Assembly (NCBI GenBank): GCA_026874595.1
Contig: CM049322.1
Location: 23,719,400 to 23,783,399, forward strand
Direction of reading: 5' to 3'
DNA: 64,000 nucleotides
Origin: Sipunculus nudus
Taxonomy: Eukaryota; Annelida; Sipuncula; Golfingiida; Sipunculidae
Part shown: positions 33,838-44,778 of the stretch, one piece after another
Layout: each line of letters begins with the position of its first letter
Position numbering within the stretch: position 1 is the first letter of the stretch
Notes under the pieces: model-generated
The model's input: only the letters and a program-made list of their open reading frames with translations
Databases searched by the model: none
What the model was told of the DNA's origin: nothing
Translations under genes and position numbers: made by a program

Positions 33838-34430
33838 CAATAGGCAACGTTATTACAAAAGTGGTTGGGACCAGGTAACCCCTATTGAAATAAAGTTCGT
33901 TATTGTAATAACCATTCAATAACTGATTTCATTAACAACATAAAAAGGGTATTTTAATATTTCCTTAAATGAAACTGTTGTTAGGTGTGCTTCTACCAAT
34001 ATGTCTATAAATTATAACTGTTCATATAGTATCACCCATGTACTAAAAAAAATCTATAATATTTTTCCGGCTTTTATCATTATTACAATAGGCAACGTTA
34101 TTACAATAGTGGTGATCCGAGTAACCCCTATTGTAACAAAGTTCTTAAATGTAATAACCACTTAATTACCTATGTCATTTACGGTATAAAAGGTGTTTTA
34201 ATATTTATTAACATACACAGTTGTATGGTTTATAAATGCTTAAATATCTGTAAATTATAACTTTTCTTAATGTATCTCCATGTACTGCAAAAAATATCCA
34301 TAAGGTTTTTCTTGCATAAATTTTTATTTCAATATGCAACGTAATTACAACAGTGGTGGGGTCCGAGTAACCCCTATCGTAATAAAGTTCCTTAATGTAA
34401 TAACCACTCAATTATTGATGTTATTAACTG
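33838..34430 (+). repeat. ~246-bp tandem repeat, 3 copies
   Basis: 'caataggcaacgttattac' then 'gagtaacccctattgta' then 'taatgtaataaccac' start at 33838, 34086 and 34330 (offsets 248 and 244). An inverted, partial copy lies at 38480-38570. Confidence 0.8.
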
Positions 34431-34765
34431 TAATTAAAAGGTACTTTAAACTGTACCAGTATTGAGAAATAAAGGAGGTGAGATTACTCACGATCGTTAT
34501 GTGATGAGATTCCTCGCGATCGTTATGTGAAGTGAATTTTTTAAGTTTCCAGATTGTACCCAGGGGCAACACATGGAAAAAATTGCATGCCGCCGTGCAG
34601 TTTTATAGGTAATATCTCCACACCCTTTCCATATTCCATAAGGAATCCTACCTTTTACTGAGGAAATAAGCCCTCGAAACTTGTCAAAGTCGGGTTTTTG
34701 GGCCCATCTCCCATGAGGGTTGGGGGAGCTTAAGGCATTGGCTCTCTTATAACAACAGCGCCAAG

Positions 34766-34768
<3 letters not shown>

Positions 34769-34824
<56 letters not shown>
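34769..34824. repeat. (TA)n
   Basis: Pure TA array of ~55 bp. The minus-strand open frame 34497-34937 crosses it and is an artefact. Confidence 0.95.
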
Positions 34825-34827
<3 letters not shown>

Positions 34828-34837
34828 CGAACAACAA

Positions 34838-34970
34838 TCGTGGCTCTCATGCTGTACGTTAATCTACTGACACCTTTAAGGAAACCTGCACGTACACGTG
34901 GAGTGACGTCATTGTCCTCTATGACGCCTGGACTCACATTCCAAATATGGCCATATCTTCACTTGCGATG
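34838..34970 (+). repeat. Duplicated ~125-bp block, copy 1 (with TGACGTCA)
   Basis: 'ctgtacgttaat', 'gacaccttt', 'cgtacac', GTGACGTCAT, TCGTCCTCT-like, 'atatggccatatcttcactt'. The same blocks occur in order at 35211-35335. TGACGTCA at 34903-34910 is a CRE/ATF palindrome. Confidence 0.7.
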
Positions 34971-35191
34971 TCTCAGTGTGAACAGCAAATGGCACAAACA
35001 CTGGCCTGAGCCACTTTATCCAAAAAGAGAAATCAGTATTTAAATAAATCATACTTGATTATAATTGTGACGTTTTATAAATCTCCATCAATTATTCCCT
35101 CTGATATATCGATTGTCGATCCGAGTTTCTGCATGAGTATTGTCTAGTATACTAGTATACCATTTAGCCGCTGAACTTTCCCGGTCTGTCT

Positions 35192-35204
35192 CCCCCCCCC
35201 CCCC
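35192..35204 (+). repeat. Poly-C run
   Basis: Uninterrupted 13-C run just before the second 125-bp block. Confidence 0.9.
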
Positions 35205-35210
35205 TCCTCC

Positions 35211-35335
35211 ACTGTACGTTGATTTAGTGACACCTTTCAGGGAAACGGCACGTACACTAGTAGTGACGTCATCGTCCTCTGTGACGTCAAGACTCGCATC
35301 CCAATTATGGTCATATCGTCACTTGCGTATTCAAA
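35211..35335 (+). repeat. Duplicated ~125-bp block, copy 2
   Basis: Direct repeat of 34838-34970 at an offset of ~375 bp. It has TGACGTCA near 35264 and a second TGACGTCA near 35281. Confidence 0.7.
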
Positions 35336-35775
35336 TATGCTATGGATCCCATAAAACACTAGAACTCATTCCGCAGTTATTTACCTATGGATCGCCCCAA
35401 ACATTTAATAGATTGTTCCTGGTATCATTGTCAAGCTATCGTGAAAATTTCATTAAATTCCGTTGAGGACATTTCGATTTATCGTGCTAACAGAAAAACA
35501 GATAAACAGACAAACATACGCCGCCCAAAGCATAACCCTCGACACAATGTATATATACATATACACATAAATAATATATTATGACACAGGTTTTATAAAT
35601 AAATAGCTCCAAACAGCTCACTTTTTTGTAATCTGACTACGTTAACTTTCAACTAGAATACGGGTAGTCGACAAGCGACTACGTGTATCCGCCAAAATCA
35701 GAGTAGGACGGGTGAAGTGAGGCATGGATTGAGTGGCAAGGGGAAATAGAGTAAGATGTGTTACATATTAGCATC

Positions 35776-36640
35776 GATGTCTGCCACGTAAACATGTTTA
35801 TAGGTGGCGCCACCTGTAATTTGAATGAGAAACTATCCAAGATGTATACACATGCAAAATTTCAGGTGGAATAGTCAAACCACTGCCGAGATATGAGTGA
35901 TTTCAACTCAAGTCAAACTAACAGATGAACGCTGAGCAAAAATAATTGCATGTTGCGCCACCATTTTCTTGTATGATAAAGAGCTATGTGAGATCTAAAC
36001 ACATGCAAATGTTCAAGAAGATACGTCAAACTAGTCCGGAGATATAAGCATGGATGTCTGCAGCGTGAACGTGAAATTAATGTGGGTTGCGCCAACTGTC
36101 ATATATTCAGGAAAGCTCTTCAGAATGTATACACATGCCAACTTTCAGGTGAATAAATCAAACCACTGCCGAGATTTTATTGATTTTAGCCCAAGTCAAA
36201 CGAATAGTTGGACGCTGTGCAAAAATGGTTGCAGGTGGCGCCACCAGTTTCTGATATGATAAAGAGCTGTGTGAGATCTAAACACATGCAAATTTTCAAG
36301 AAGATACGTCAAACCAGTTCGGAGATATAAGCTTGGATGTCTGCAGCGTGAATGTGAATGTAGGTGGCGCCACCTGTCATAAAATCAAAAAAGCTATCCA
36401 GGATGTATACCCATGCCAAATTTCAGGTGAATTAGTCAAACCACTGCAGAGATATGCGTGATTTTAACCCAAGGCAGACGAACAGATGGCCACTGGGCAA
36501 ACATGGTTGCAGTTGGCGCCACCATTTTTTTTTGTATGTTATAAAGCTATCCAAGTCCTACATTTGTTTAAAAATGTTTTTCCTGATTTGTCAAACGAGT
36601 CCGAAGTTATGTGGGTTAAAGTGTCAAAACAGACGCAGAG
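35776..36640 (+). repeat. ~280-bp satellite, ~3 copies, with GGTGGCGCCACC
   Basis: 'gatgtctgc(c/a)(a/g)cgt' starts units at 35776, 36051 and 36333. Shared blocks include 'gatgtatacacatgcca', 'tcaaaccactgc(c/a)gag', 'gagatctaaacacatgcaaat' and 'gaagatacgtcaaac'. The 12-bp palindrome GGTGGCGCCACC or a close variant occurs about every 140 bp. Confidence 0.8.
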
Positions 36641-37620
36641 ATGGATGCACTGGAGAGAGGAAAGGGCAGAGGTCAACGCCAATCGGTTAGGCACCAGTTC
36701 ATATGTGACCCGACAATTGGTGTATTTTTCGGAAAAATCAGTCCAGTAGTCTCAGAGGTGTTCTCCGGAAACGAACGCGGCGGCCGCGGCGGCGGAACCC
36801 GGTCAAAAACATAGTATCCGCAAAACTTTGTTAAATAAGTTATCTAATAATCATTCAAGTGGAACAATTGAAGATAAATAGAAGTTATTTTTGACGTCAT
36901 TCTCCTGGTTTATAAATCAATGTGGGCCTTTAGCTTTATTACAGAAACATTTTGCAGACAGAAGACTATTATTCGTTAACAAAATAATAATTAATGACCA
37001 AACATCACCGAGACGTGACCATTCGACTCAACGTAGCTTTGGCGGTTTCGGAGAAGAAGGAAAATTTGGCAGTAATTGGCTTTTATGGCACATTTCTAAG
37101 TTCAAAAGCATCTAGTTAGGTAAGTCATTGAAGCAGAACAATATGAGCCAGGACAATAGAAATGTATGCTTGTGCGATATAAAAAAAATTGGACTTTCGT
37201 AGAAGATGATTATTGTATTGTGTCTGATGCAGGGTTACTTGATCTAAGGGCTAAGGTCACAACTTTCCAAAATAAAAACCAGAATCAGTCCACAAATTTG
37301 AGGGAGTACTACTCTATATGACCATTTTCTTTATCAAGAAAACTGACTTGAAGCTTTCCGAAAAGAAGATTTGTAAAGGTTAAAAGTACTAGTTTTAACT
37401 AGTTGAATATGCGAGTAATGAGACCAATATTTGCACAAATTTTGGCGATGCTACCTCCTGCCGTTGCTGAGAAAGTATGGGTAATGTACAGATGACGGAA
37501 GATATCAATCCGTTTTATAATGTCACCGTTTCGATAATAACAAATGTCCCTCTTGCCTCCTTTAACTGCCACCACACGTTAAGGTTTAAGTAATATATAG
37601 TAATAGTACAGGAATTACAG
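36641..37620. other. Unassigned sequence in the hAT-like element
   Basis: A short GC-rich patch (GCGGCGGCCGCGGCGGCGG, 36778-36796) stands out. TGACGTCA at 36893-36900. No coding signal. Confidence 0.4.

Positions 37621-37624
<4 letters not shown>

Positions 37625-37682
<58 letters not shown>
37625..37682. repeat. (TA)n
   Basis: Pure TA array of ~58 bp. Confidence 0.95.
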
Positions 37683-37685
<3 letters not shown>

Positions 37686-37999
37686 TCAACAATTGTTTAA
37701 CGTACAATATTTCAAGTATAATTTAAGTAATAGGAATAATAAAAGGAACAGAGCCGTGGTAATAGTAATAGAACTCCGTAAATGAACAGTAGGGTGCCTG
37801 AGCAGTGAGAAATTTTCATTCGGCCAGTGAATTTGTTGAAGATGACATTAAATATTTGATGTAAATGCATGTCTGTAAAAAACCGTAAAACGTATGATAA
37901 AGCATATATATTTGAAAAAGAAAATGTGTTTACTGTTTAATCAGCAGATACTTGCTTTCACGTTGGTCGATGGTCTTGAAGTGGAAGAGTCAGTGTAAA

Positions 38000-38001
<2 letters not shown>

Positions 38002-38053
<52 letters not shown>

Positions 38054-38088
38054 GTGTGTGTGTGTGTGTATGTGTGAGTGTGTGTGTG
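38002..38088. repeat. (TA)n then (TG)n
   Basis: TA array (to ~38052) followed by interrupted TG repeats, next to the perfect hairpin at 38101. Confidence 0.95.
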
Positions 38089-38100
38089 ATAATTAACTAT

Positions 38101-38158
38101 TTCAGACACAGACACATTACAAATATTGTGTATAATATATATAGTGTCTGTGTCTGAA
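38101..38158. repeat. Perfect 15-bp stem hairpin
   Basis: TTCAGACACAGACAC (38101-38115) and its exact reverse complement GTGTCTGTGTCTGAA (38144-38158) enclose 28 nt. Confidence 0.85.
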
Positions 38159-38999
38159 AAGGTTTATTTTTCCAATTTTCACGTAAATCTCGTGTAATTT
38201 GACACCAGAGATATTTAGCGACGGGTCTGTCGCAGCGCCATCTATCAGAAACAACACTAGGGTATCCACAGGGTGAACTCGGTCCATGGGAACCCACACA
38301 CCGACCTCCTGCCGAACTCAAGCGCAACTTTCAAATTCCGAGACAGAAAAATGTGTCAATCTCAATAAACTAACAATCTGTAAGGTTATCACTCAGAACA
38401 GGGATGTAACAGTGAAATGTATAAATACTTGTTTGTTACTAACCAATAAATGACACACAACAATAGTCTAATGCGGTGGTTATTACATTATTGGACGTTA
38501 TTACAATTTTTGCTGCCCGGTCCAACCTGTATTGTAATAACGTTGCCTATTGTAATAATTGATCATGATACTATTGTCCACAAATAACAAAAGAGTTCTT
38601 GGAATAAAATGAAAATAAATAATAATTTCTAGAATAAAGCAATAATTGTCTTAAAATTATCCGTTCATATTATCGGCTAATTTTTATTTAGATATATTAC
38701 TTATATGATATATAACATTTATTATAGTATAATTTATATATAACATATAATATTATATTAATAATAATTTAATTGACGGGCAAAGGCGGCGATTTACTAG
38801 CCCTCTCAACAGAATTTAACAGTTCATCACTGTAACAGTAAGTGTTTGTTAAAATCACAAATGTAATTTGGTCAAGCGATATTATATTCATGAACCGATG
38901 GTGATATTTTATAACATTATAAATAACAATTTACATGTCCATAGTTATCAATTTGTGTTTGGTTTCACAGTATTCACATTTTTTTACCAAATCTGGTGT
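38159..38999. other. AT-rich interior with an inverted partial 246-bp unit
   Basis: 38480-38570, read on the minus strand, gives 'attacaataggcaacgtta' and 'aatgtaataaccac', matching the array at 33838-34430 in reverse orientation. The remainder is AT-rich and unassigned. Confidence 0.6.
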
Positions 39000-39215
39000 G
39001 CAAAAACCATTGCAACCACAACCCCTAATGTAATAAAAATATTATAACAATAGGGGTTGCAAATACAACCCCTATTGTAATAATTATAACAATAGTGCAC
39101 GTTATTACAATAGGGGTTATGAGAAACAGCTTATTTGTAACCCCTAATGTAATAATTATTACAATAGGGGACGTTATTACAATAGGGGACGTAACACACC
39201 TGTGCTTAATCAAGG
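39000..39215 (-). repeat. Right copy of 215-bp inner inverted repeat
   Basis: Reverse complement of 33183-33398. It includes the same order of CCCCTATTGTAATAACG words and the flanking GTGCAAAAACCAT. Confidence 0.85.
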
Positions 39216-40244
39216 CAGTGTCAACTTACATCCCATTCAGAAAATTCTATGGCAAAAAATAGTAAAGAATCCTTAAAAGAAAACATGGTGATCAAGGTCA
39301 ATGTTTACTTGGTTGTCTCTGAGGTGTTACCATAATTCTAAACAGAATTTTATAAAGAAAAAATTTACTGAACTGTTTAGAGCATAGTTTCCTAAAAACA
39401 AACCAACAAACGACGACAAATACATAGTATCTCTTGCACCCTGTGGAGTTATAATTAAGGGGACCTATTCGTATACCAGGCATGATATGTATATATACAT
39501 AACGTATAAAATTTAAACAATAAAATAATGGTATCTGCCCAACATTACATTCTGACACTATCTGACTACTCCGCTACACGAATGAAACAATCTTGCACGG
39601 TCCTATTCAGTGGGGCAAACCATATACATAGTGCCCTCACATCCCCTGATTGCTCTAGTGCACGACTTCACAAACCATGAATTACTTGGGGGTAATCTAC
39701 AGTCGGTTTAAAATTACCCCTGGTAACTTGAAATCGATTTCAGATTACCCTCCTTGATTTTAATGTTGTTTCTTTATCTTAATTTATTTACATAAATTCA
39801 TACAACTTCTTGATTTCCCAATTAGTTTGAATATTTATATATCTTACGTTTGCATATAATTTGTCATGCGTTTCGGTGTATCTGGTTTACTGAAACAATA
39901 TGTAATGAGTTAAAAGCATTAAAATAAATCATTAAATCAGCGAGAGTCGTAATCTGAACATTGTGGGGTTAACCTGAAATTAGGTTCAGACTACCCCCGG
40001 GGATAATCTTAAATACATTTCAGATTACGGGAGAGGGGTAACCGCAAATGGGGGGGGGGGGGATAACCTGGTCTTTTCTTGGTATAATGAATGATAATTA
40101 ACTAGTAGCCTGATATAATAAACATACATAAACAAATGTGCACTTGAAGTAAGCAAGTATACTAACCATTGGAAATATATTTCATGGACAAGTATGCTTC
40201 AATAAACTTGTAAGTTTGATTTAATTATTCATAAATTTAATATA
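39216..40244. other. Right interior of the hAT-like element
   Basis: Contains loosely repeated 'ggggtaatctgaaat' words in both orientations (39690-39750, 39960-40050) and a 13-G run at 40050-40062. No coding signal. Confidence 0.4.
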
Positions 40245-40360
40245 CCAAAGAGTAATTGAAAAGTAATTGTTTCAACAATTACTTTTCGATTACAATTACA
40301 ATTGCTTTCCAGAATGAGAAAATATAATCGATAACAATTACAATTACTTGAAAAAGTTGT
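40245..40360 (-). repeat. Right subterminal repeats (ATTACAATTAC)
   Basis: 'tacaattacaattgc', 'aacaattacaattacttg' and a 'gtaattg...caattac' stem mirror the left subterminal region at 32690-32800. Confidence 0.65.
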
Positions 40361-40405
40361 AATACTTCAAATACAGATACTTTTAGACCTCACCCTGCCC
40401 GTAGG

Positions 40406-41170
40406 TTACTTGTTGGCGCCACTGACCTTTGATAATTTAGATACAGATTTATATATAAATTATCCAATGGCTTATTGCAATGAAAGATGATACTGTAGTC
40501 TAATTAACTTTAAGAAACGAAAAGTGATCTTCTTAGGTTCAAACACTTATACTGAATTTCATTACCGTCTGGAAAAAGATAAAACAAGCAGAGATATTTG
40601 TGTGAGGGAGGATGGGGCAATGTCGAGGTTTATTTAAAATAATAAGTGATTCGATGTTTAAAAAAGAATTTGAACATAATCAGGGCCTCAGTCACCGAAA
40701 ATTTAAATGGCATGTCTCTCCGTGTCTAAATTTGATGTTTATTAATGCTAGTGTAAGGTCTTATTTTTGTTGTTGCTGATTCCATGGGTTCACGTGAGTG
40801 CTTGTTTACCAGCTTTGTACGAGGTCGCTGACACTTCAAAGGACAAGAGCCCAAAATATTAGCAAAATAAGCGAAGTATTGTTGCACTGTCAAAAATGCA
40901 GACATATCAAGGCCGAGCTGGTGTTGATCTGCACGTACAAAATGTCTGTGATTTAGTGAGTGTCGGCGTATCTAGAGCCGCGGCGTTGTCAACCTGCCGG
41001 TGCATGCAAACACTCAGTCACACAGCTGTTGGCCGCAATGTGGCTACACGTGTGTTGTCTCTAAGGATTACAGTTTTATCCTTGGGCTGTAACAACCCGG
41101 GTCTACGTTTATAAATATTACGACATATGTTCATATGTACGTTCATGTTTGTACGCATTTATGGCCAACT
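40406..41170. other. Unassigned spacer
   Basis: CpG-richer around 40890-41100 with a 72-codon plus-strand frame (40896-41114) that has no recognised domain. Confidence 0.3.
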
Positions 41171-41560
41171 AAGTCAAGATACCCACCCTCAGCTAAGCAA
41201 GATACTCACCCTCCGTTAATGCAAGATACCCGCCTACAGCTAAGGCAAGGTACCCACCCTCAGCTAAAGCAAGCTACCCACCCTCAGCCAAGGCAAGCTA
41301 CCCACCATAAGCTAAGGCAAGATACCCACCCTCAGCTAATGCAAGATACCCACCCTCAACTAAGGCAAGCTACCCACCCTCAGCTTAGGCAAGATACCCA
41401 CCCTCAGCTAATGCAAGATACCCACCTTCAGCTAAGGCAAGATACCCACCCTCAGCTAAGGCAAGATACCCACCTACAGCTCCGACAAGATACCCACCTA
41501 CAGCTAAGGCAAGATACCCACCTATACAGCTAAGACAAGATACCCACCTTCAACAAACAA
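41171..41560 (+). repeat. 24-bp minisatellite, ~16 copies
   Basis: The unit is GATACCCACCCTCAGCTAAG plus GCAA. Because 24 is a multiple of 3, one frame repeats an octapeptide of the type QDTHPQLR throughout (frame 41135-41533). Unit variants (CCTACAG, AATGCAA) are scattered. No signal peptide or splice context makes it look like a gene. Confidence 0.9.
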
Positions 41561-41906
41561 GCACCTAGTTTGATATTAGTTAAATGAAGTCTCCACCAGA
41601 CAGGGGCATATATAGGTGTATAAAGGTATACCCCCCCCCACACACACACTTTTTAGCGAGGGGAATGGTCACTGAAATCACCCCCCCCTCCTGGATATTT
41701 TTGAGAATAATATTTACATATTGGATCTGATATAGATTAATAATTAGAATTATAGACTTAAGTTCCTTCTCTAAGTTGACTTTTAAATATTATATATCTA
41801 AACCTCGTTTAGAATTAACATATACTGGAAACATTATACCTTATTTTTTATACTTATACTTATAATTGTAATATATTTGACATGTGCATGCCACACAGAC
41901 AGTAAA

Positions 41907-41958
<52 letters not shown>

Positions 41959-42785
41959 GTCCCAGCTTCGATTACCCTCCCACGCCTGCGAGTCACCCCC
42001 CCCACCACTACTGCCACCAAAGGGCATGAAATCAAGTACTTTATATCAATTAAATAGAAAGCAACTCGATGGTCACATCACCGCCAGAACAAAGGTGGTT
42101 ATCATAGCAGTAAATGATCAGATCTCAACCTCATCCGGAATGATTTAGTCGCCCTGTCTCGCAGTTATAAAGAATTCTTTAAGCAACACCTTATTATCAT
42201 CCAAATTACTTCCATTGAAAGTGCAAACTATTTTTACTTGGGTGTTACCATAATCCTCCCCAGAATTATATCAAAACACATAAAGTTTAGTTACTAAAAA
42301 ACACCAACCAACCATCCAACCAAGTGACAAAAAGAGAGAAACGCATAATATAATTAATAACCTCAGTAACATAAAAAAGGGGAGAGGATCGTGCAGAGGG
42401 AGAGGTCGTGATGTATTTCATATGGGGCTGGGTCATTTCGGAGTGCAGTATTAAGATGAGGGTGGCCAATCCACAACAAACCTCTCACGTGTCATGTCCA
42501 GTAAATACAAAATCTTTTGCAACCCCCCCCCCCCCCCGGGTTGTTTGCCATGTCCAGTATTAAGACATTGGTATACCCGCCCACGTTCCATTTTTCTGTC
42601 CCTGCGAGAAGGTTCAGTCGTATTTTTTAAGGGTTATCCCGTTCCCGAAGAGACCGCTTAGACGAAAGCAATCAAGCGCCTGATGCTCAGTTTTATTTGT
42701 GTTTGAAACAGAACATTTATTTGTAAATAAACCGGTGCATTGTATTGAAATATGACTTGATACTGCATATCTTTATTTATCTCTG
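41561..42785. other. Spacer with homopolymer runs and (TA)n
   Basis: Short C runs near 41631 and 41684 and a 15-C run at 42523-42537; (TA)n at 41909-41954. No coding signal. Confidence 0.5.
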
Positions 42786-43035
42786 AAGTATTTTGTGTAA
42801 ATGTTTCCTCGTCAGTGTAGTGGGCTTACGCTTTGTGTAAAGGTTTCCTCGTGAGTTCAGTGGGGTGACACTTTGTGTAAACGATTCCTCGTCAGTTTAG
42901 TGGGATGACGCTTTGTGTAAACGATTCCTCGTCAGTGTAGTTGTGTTGGGGTTTGTGTAAATGTTTCCTCGTGAGTTCAGTAGGGTTACGCTTTGTGTGA
43001 ACGTTTCCTCGTAAGTTCAGTGGGGTGACACCTAA
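42786..43035 (+). repeat. 40-bp tandem repeat, ~6 copies
   Basis: The unit includes CTTTGTGTAAA(T/C)G(T/A)TTCC, TCGTCAGTGTAGTGGG and TTACG. Copies alternate between 'gtcagtgtag' and 'gtgagttcag'. A diverged relative lies at 45165-45640. Confidence 0.85.
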
Positions 43036-43400
43036 TATTATCATAAATTTCCGGTTAAATATTTCTCATTTCTATGTATCTGTGAAACCCTTTCATAAAC
43101 GGTCTTCGTCGGTTTATCTGGCGTAACCACCTTGTGACCACCTTGTACAAGGGCAAATACAAGGATTTCAAACTAACCTGGTATGGCATTCCATACAGTG
43201 CTAGTATCGGACCTAATTTCCATACCATGCTAGTGTCGGAACTACTTACCATACCATGCTAGTGTCGGAACTACTTTACAGTAGTTTGAAAATATTAATA
43301 TATAGGTCACAATATAAATAGGAAGAGGTTAAACTACCGGCAGTATTAAATACAGCCGGCACACCCGGCAGTTAAGCCTCTTCCTTATATATAATAAGAG
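43036..43400. other. Spacer with a small duplication
   Basis: 'taccatgctagtgtcggaact' occurs at ~43223 and ~43252, with a third relative near 43198. No coding signal. Confidence 0.5.
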
Positions 43401-43429
43401 TATCTTTAACCTTTAAGGATACTTATACA

Positions 43430-44110
43430 ATAAGTTAAATTCATTTTTTAAAATGTCTTTTTTAAATGTACACGTAGCTTTGATTGTCAGTGAACACCTC
43501 ACGGACCAAAAGAATGGCAATTGTTTTACCTGTAGCATTCTTTGAAGGAAAGAGTTCCACCCACTTGGAAAAAAGTGGTCTCTCAGAACAAGACTAAAAC
43601 GATGTTTTGAATAAGTGGTCGGTAGCACCTCAACTGCTACAATTTACCTGGGTTCACTTCCATAATTCCCGCTAGTTTTCTATAAACAGGTTTTATAATC
43701 TGACAAACAGAACAGGTTTTTCACAGTTCTTAATATATTTGCCCAAATCTTTCCAATAGAAAGACTGTGACATATGTTGTGCACTTTTATCACGTCCAAG
43801 ATGACCAGTTGTTGCAGAACAGTGTAGTTCTTGCAAAATAGTAGGTAAAAAATTCTCGGAAATAACATTTTAGGACAAGAATCAGTTTTTTTTTATGAGT
43901 ACAAATTTTATATTACAGTCCATGGCTATGTAATGATATGGTGATTTCAATTGTTTCTCTGAATCAGACTCTAAATATTTAAAGATTGGTTTCAGATCTG
44001 AATCATCTTCCTGCAATCTCAATAAATCCAAAGGTTTAGGTATACAGTTAAGATCAGGCATTGAAAATACAGGTTTGCGAATAAGCGGATTAACACAATC
44101 CATGCTTCCT
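43430..44110 (-). pseudogene. Ty3/gypsy-type integrase fragment
   Basis: Minus-strand readings in order: LLRLQEDDSDLKPIFKYLES (~44000), then ELHCSATTGHLGRDKSAQHM and SFYWKDLGKYIKNC (~43730-43850), the H2C2 zinc-binding domain pattern (H…GHLG..K……F.W…….V..C). Next comes KWVELFPSKNATGKTIAILL (~43530-43580), the core stretch after the first catalytic Asp. The first Asp block is degraded and everything after ~43430 is missing. The final Cys pair is altered. It is a decayed fragment on the minus strand. A Ginger-type transposon, whose transposase is related to gypsy integrase, is an alternative given the PHD-like finger beside it. Confidence 0.65.
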
Positions 44111-44114
44111 CCGG

Positions 44115-44280
44115 AAAAATGTTTACACACTTATTGTGAAACCACCATTCACAGTCATTACATTGCACTAAGTCCAAAATCTCGTCATCAGGTCTCAACC
44201 GATGAGATGAGTCATATCATTCACCATGTGAAGTTACCTCATGTGTTAACACGTTTGTAAAACCTGGCTTTTCTGTAAAA
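44115..44280 (-). pseudogene. PHD-finger-like segment upstream of the integrase fragment
   Basis: Minus-strand reading gives RPDDEILDLVQCNDCEWWFH and then NKCVNIFPEEAW, a near-canonical second half of a PHD finger (QCD.C..WFH..CV). An in-frame stop lies ~10 residues upstream, and the N-terminal Cys pairs are not visible. It ends next to the integrase linker in another frame. PHD fingers read histone H3 tails and also occur in some integrase-like transposons. Whether the two parts belong to one element is inference. Confidence 0.5.
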
Positions 44281-44442
44281 AAAAACATCAAGAAATTCAG
44301 TTTTCAGCTTTTTGATTTCCGGATCACATTTTACTTCATCTACAGTTTGTTTATGAACATCACTCTTATTATCAACATTAGTAAGATCAGTAATAGGTTG
44401 GTGGTTTAACACATTAAGGCCACTTAATTGCTGGTTAGCTAA

Positions 44443-44778
44443 TCAGTAGGAGCCAGATGCAGAGTCCAAAATGTGTCCAAAAAATGGTCCAAAACATTTT
44501 GACAACTGACGAGTCAGTACACTGGTGCTATCACCTATAGCACGACCAGCAGTCACAGGGGGCTGTTCTTCAAAATGGGATAAGGAAGCAAGGGCAGCAA
44601 TCCTAGTTTCCTTGTCTTTCAGATTTGTGGTATCAAGATGGTTATACTCACACAAGCAAAATATATAGTCATTTATGAAACGACAAGGATAGGTTAAGTT
44701 ACTCAATTTGTTGTGGGGTAACCTTCTTACCTCATACAGAAATGCAAAAATAAAATCCGAGTCTACCGTGCTGTCCAA
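44443..44778 (-). pseudogene. 111-codon open frame, unknown
   Basis: Minus-strand frame directly upstream of the PHD-like segment; it includes NDYIFCLCEYNHLDTTNLKD and KETRIAALASLSHFEEQPP. No domain is recognised. Its position suggests it is part of the same decayed mobile element. Confidence 0.25.

Larger units (their letters stand above)
32678..40397. mobile_element. 7.7 kb hAT-like element without a transposase
   Basis: The left end is CAGAGTTGGGTCC; the right end, reverse complemented, is CAGGGTGAGGTCT. Both are followed by subterminal AGTAATTG/ATTACAATTAC repeats. Immediate flanks are CCTGTAGG (32670-32677) and CCCGTAGG (40398-40405), an 8-bp duplication with one difference, as expected for hAT elements. 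Inside lie a 215-bp inverted repeat pair, a 3-copy 246-bp array, a ~280-bp satellite, duplicated 125-bp blocks and TA arrays. No transposase-like frame was seen. It may be a giant non-autonomous hAT loaded by later insertions, or two subterminal-rich repeats that coincidentally face each other. Confidence 0.6.

Noticed and set aside
34497-34937. 146-codon minus-strand gene
   Set aside because: The frame crosses a (TA)n array and non-repetitive sequence without any domain.
33150-39230. Polinton/Maverick element
   Set aside because: No polymerase, integrase or capsid-like frames, and the 8-bp duplication with CAG ends fits hAT better than the 6-bp/AG-end pattern of Polintons.
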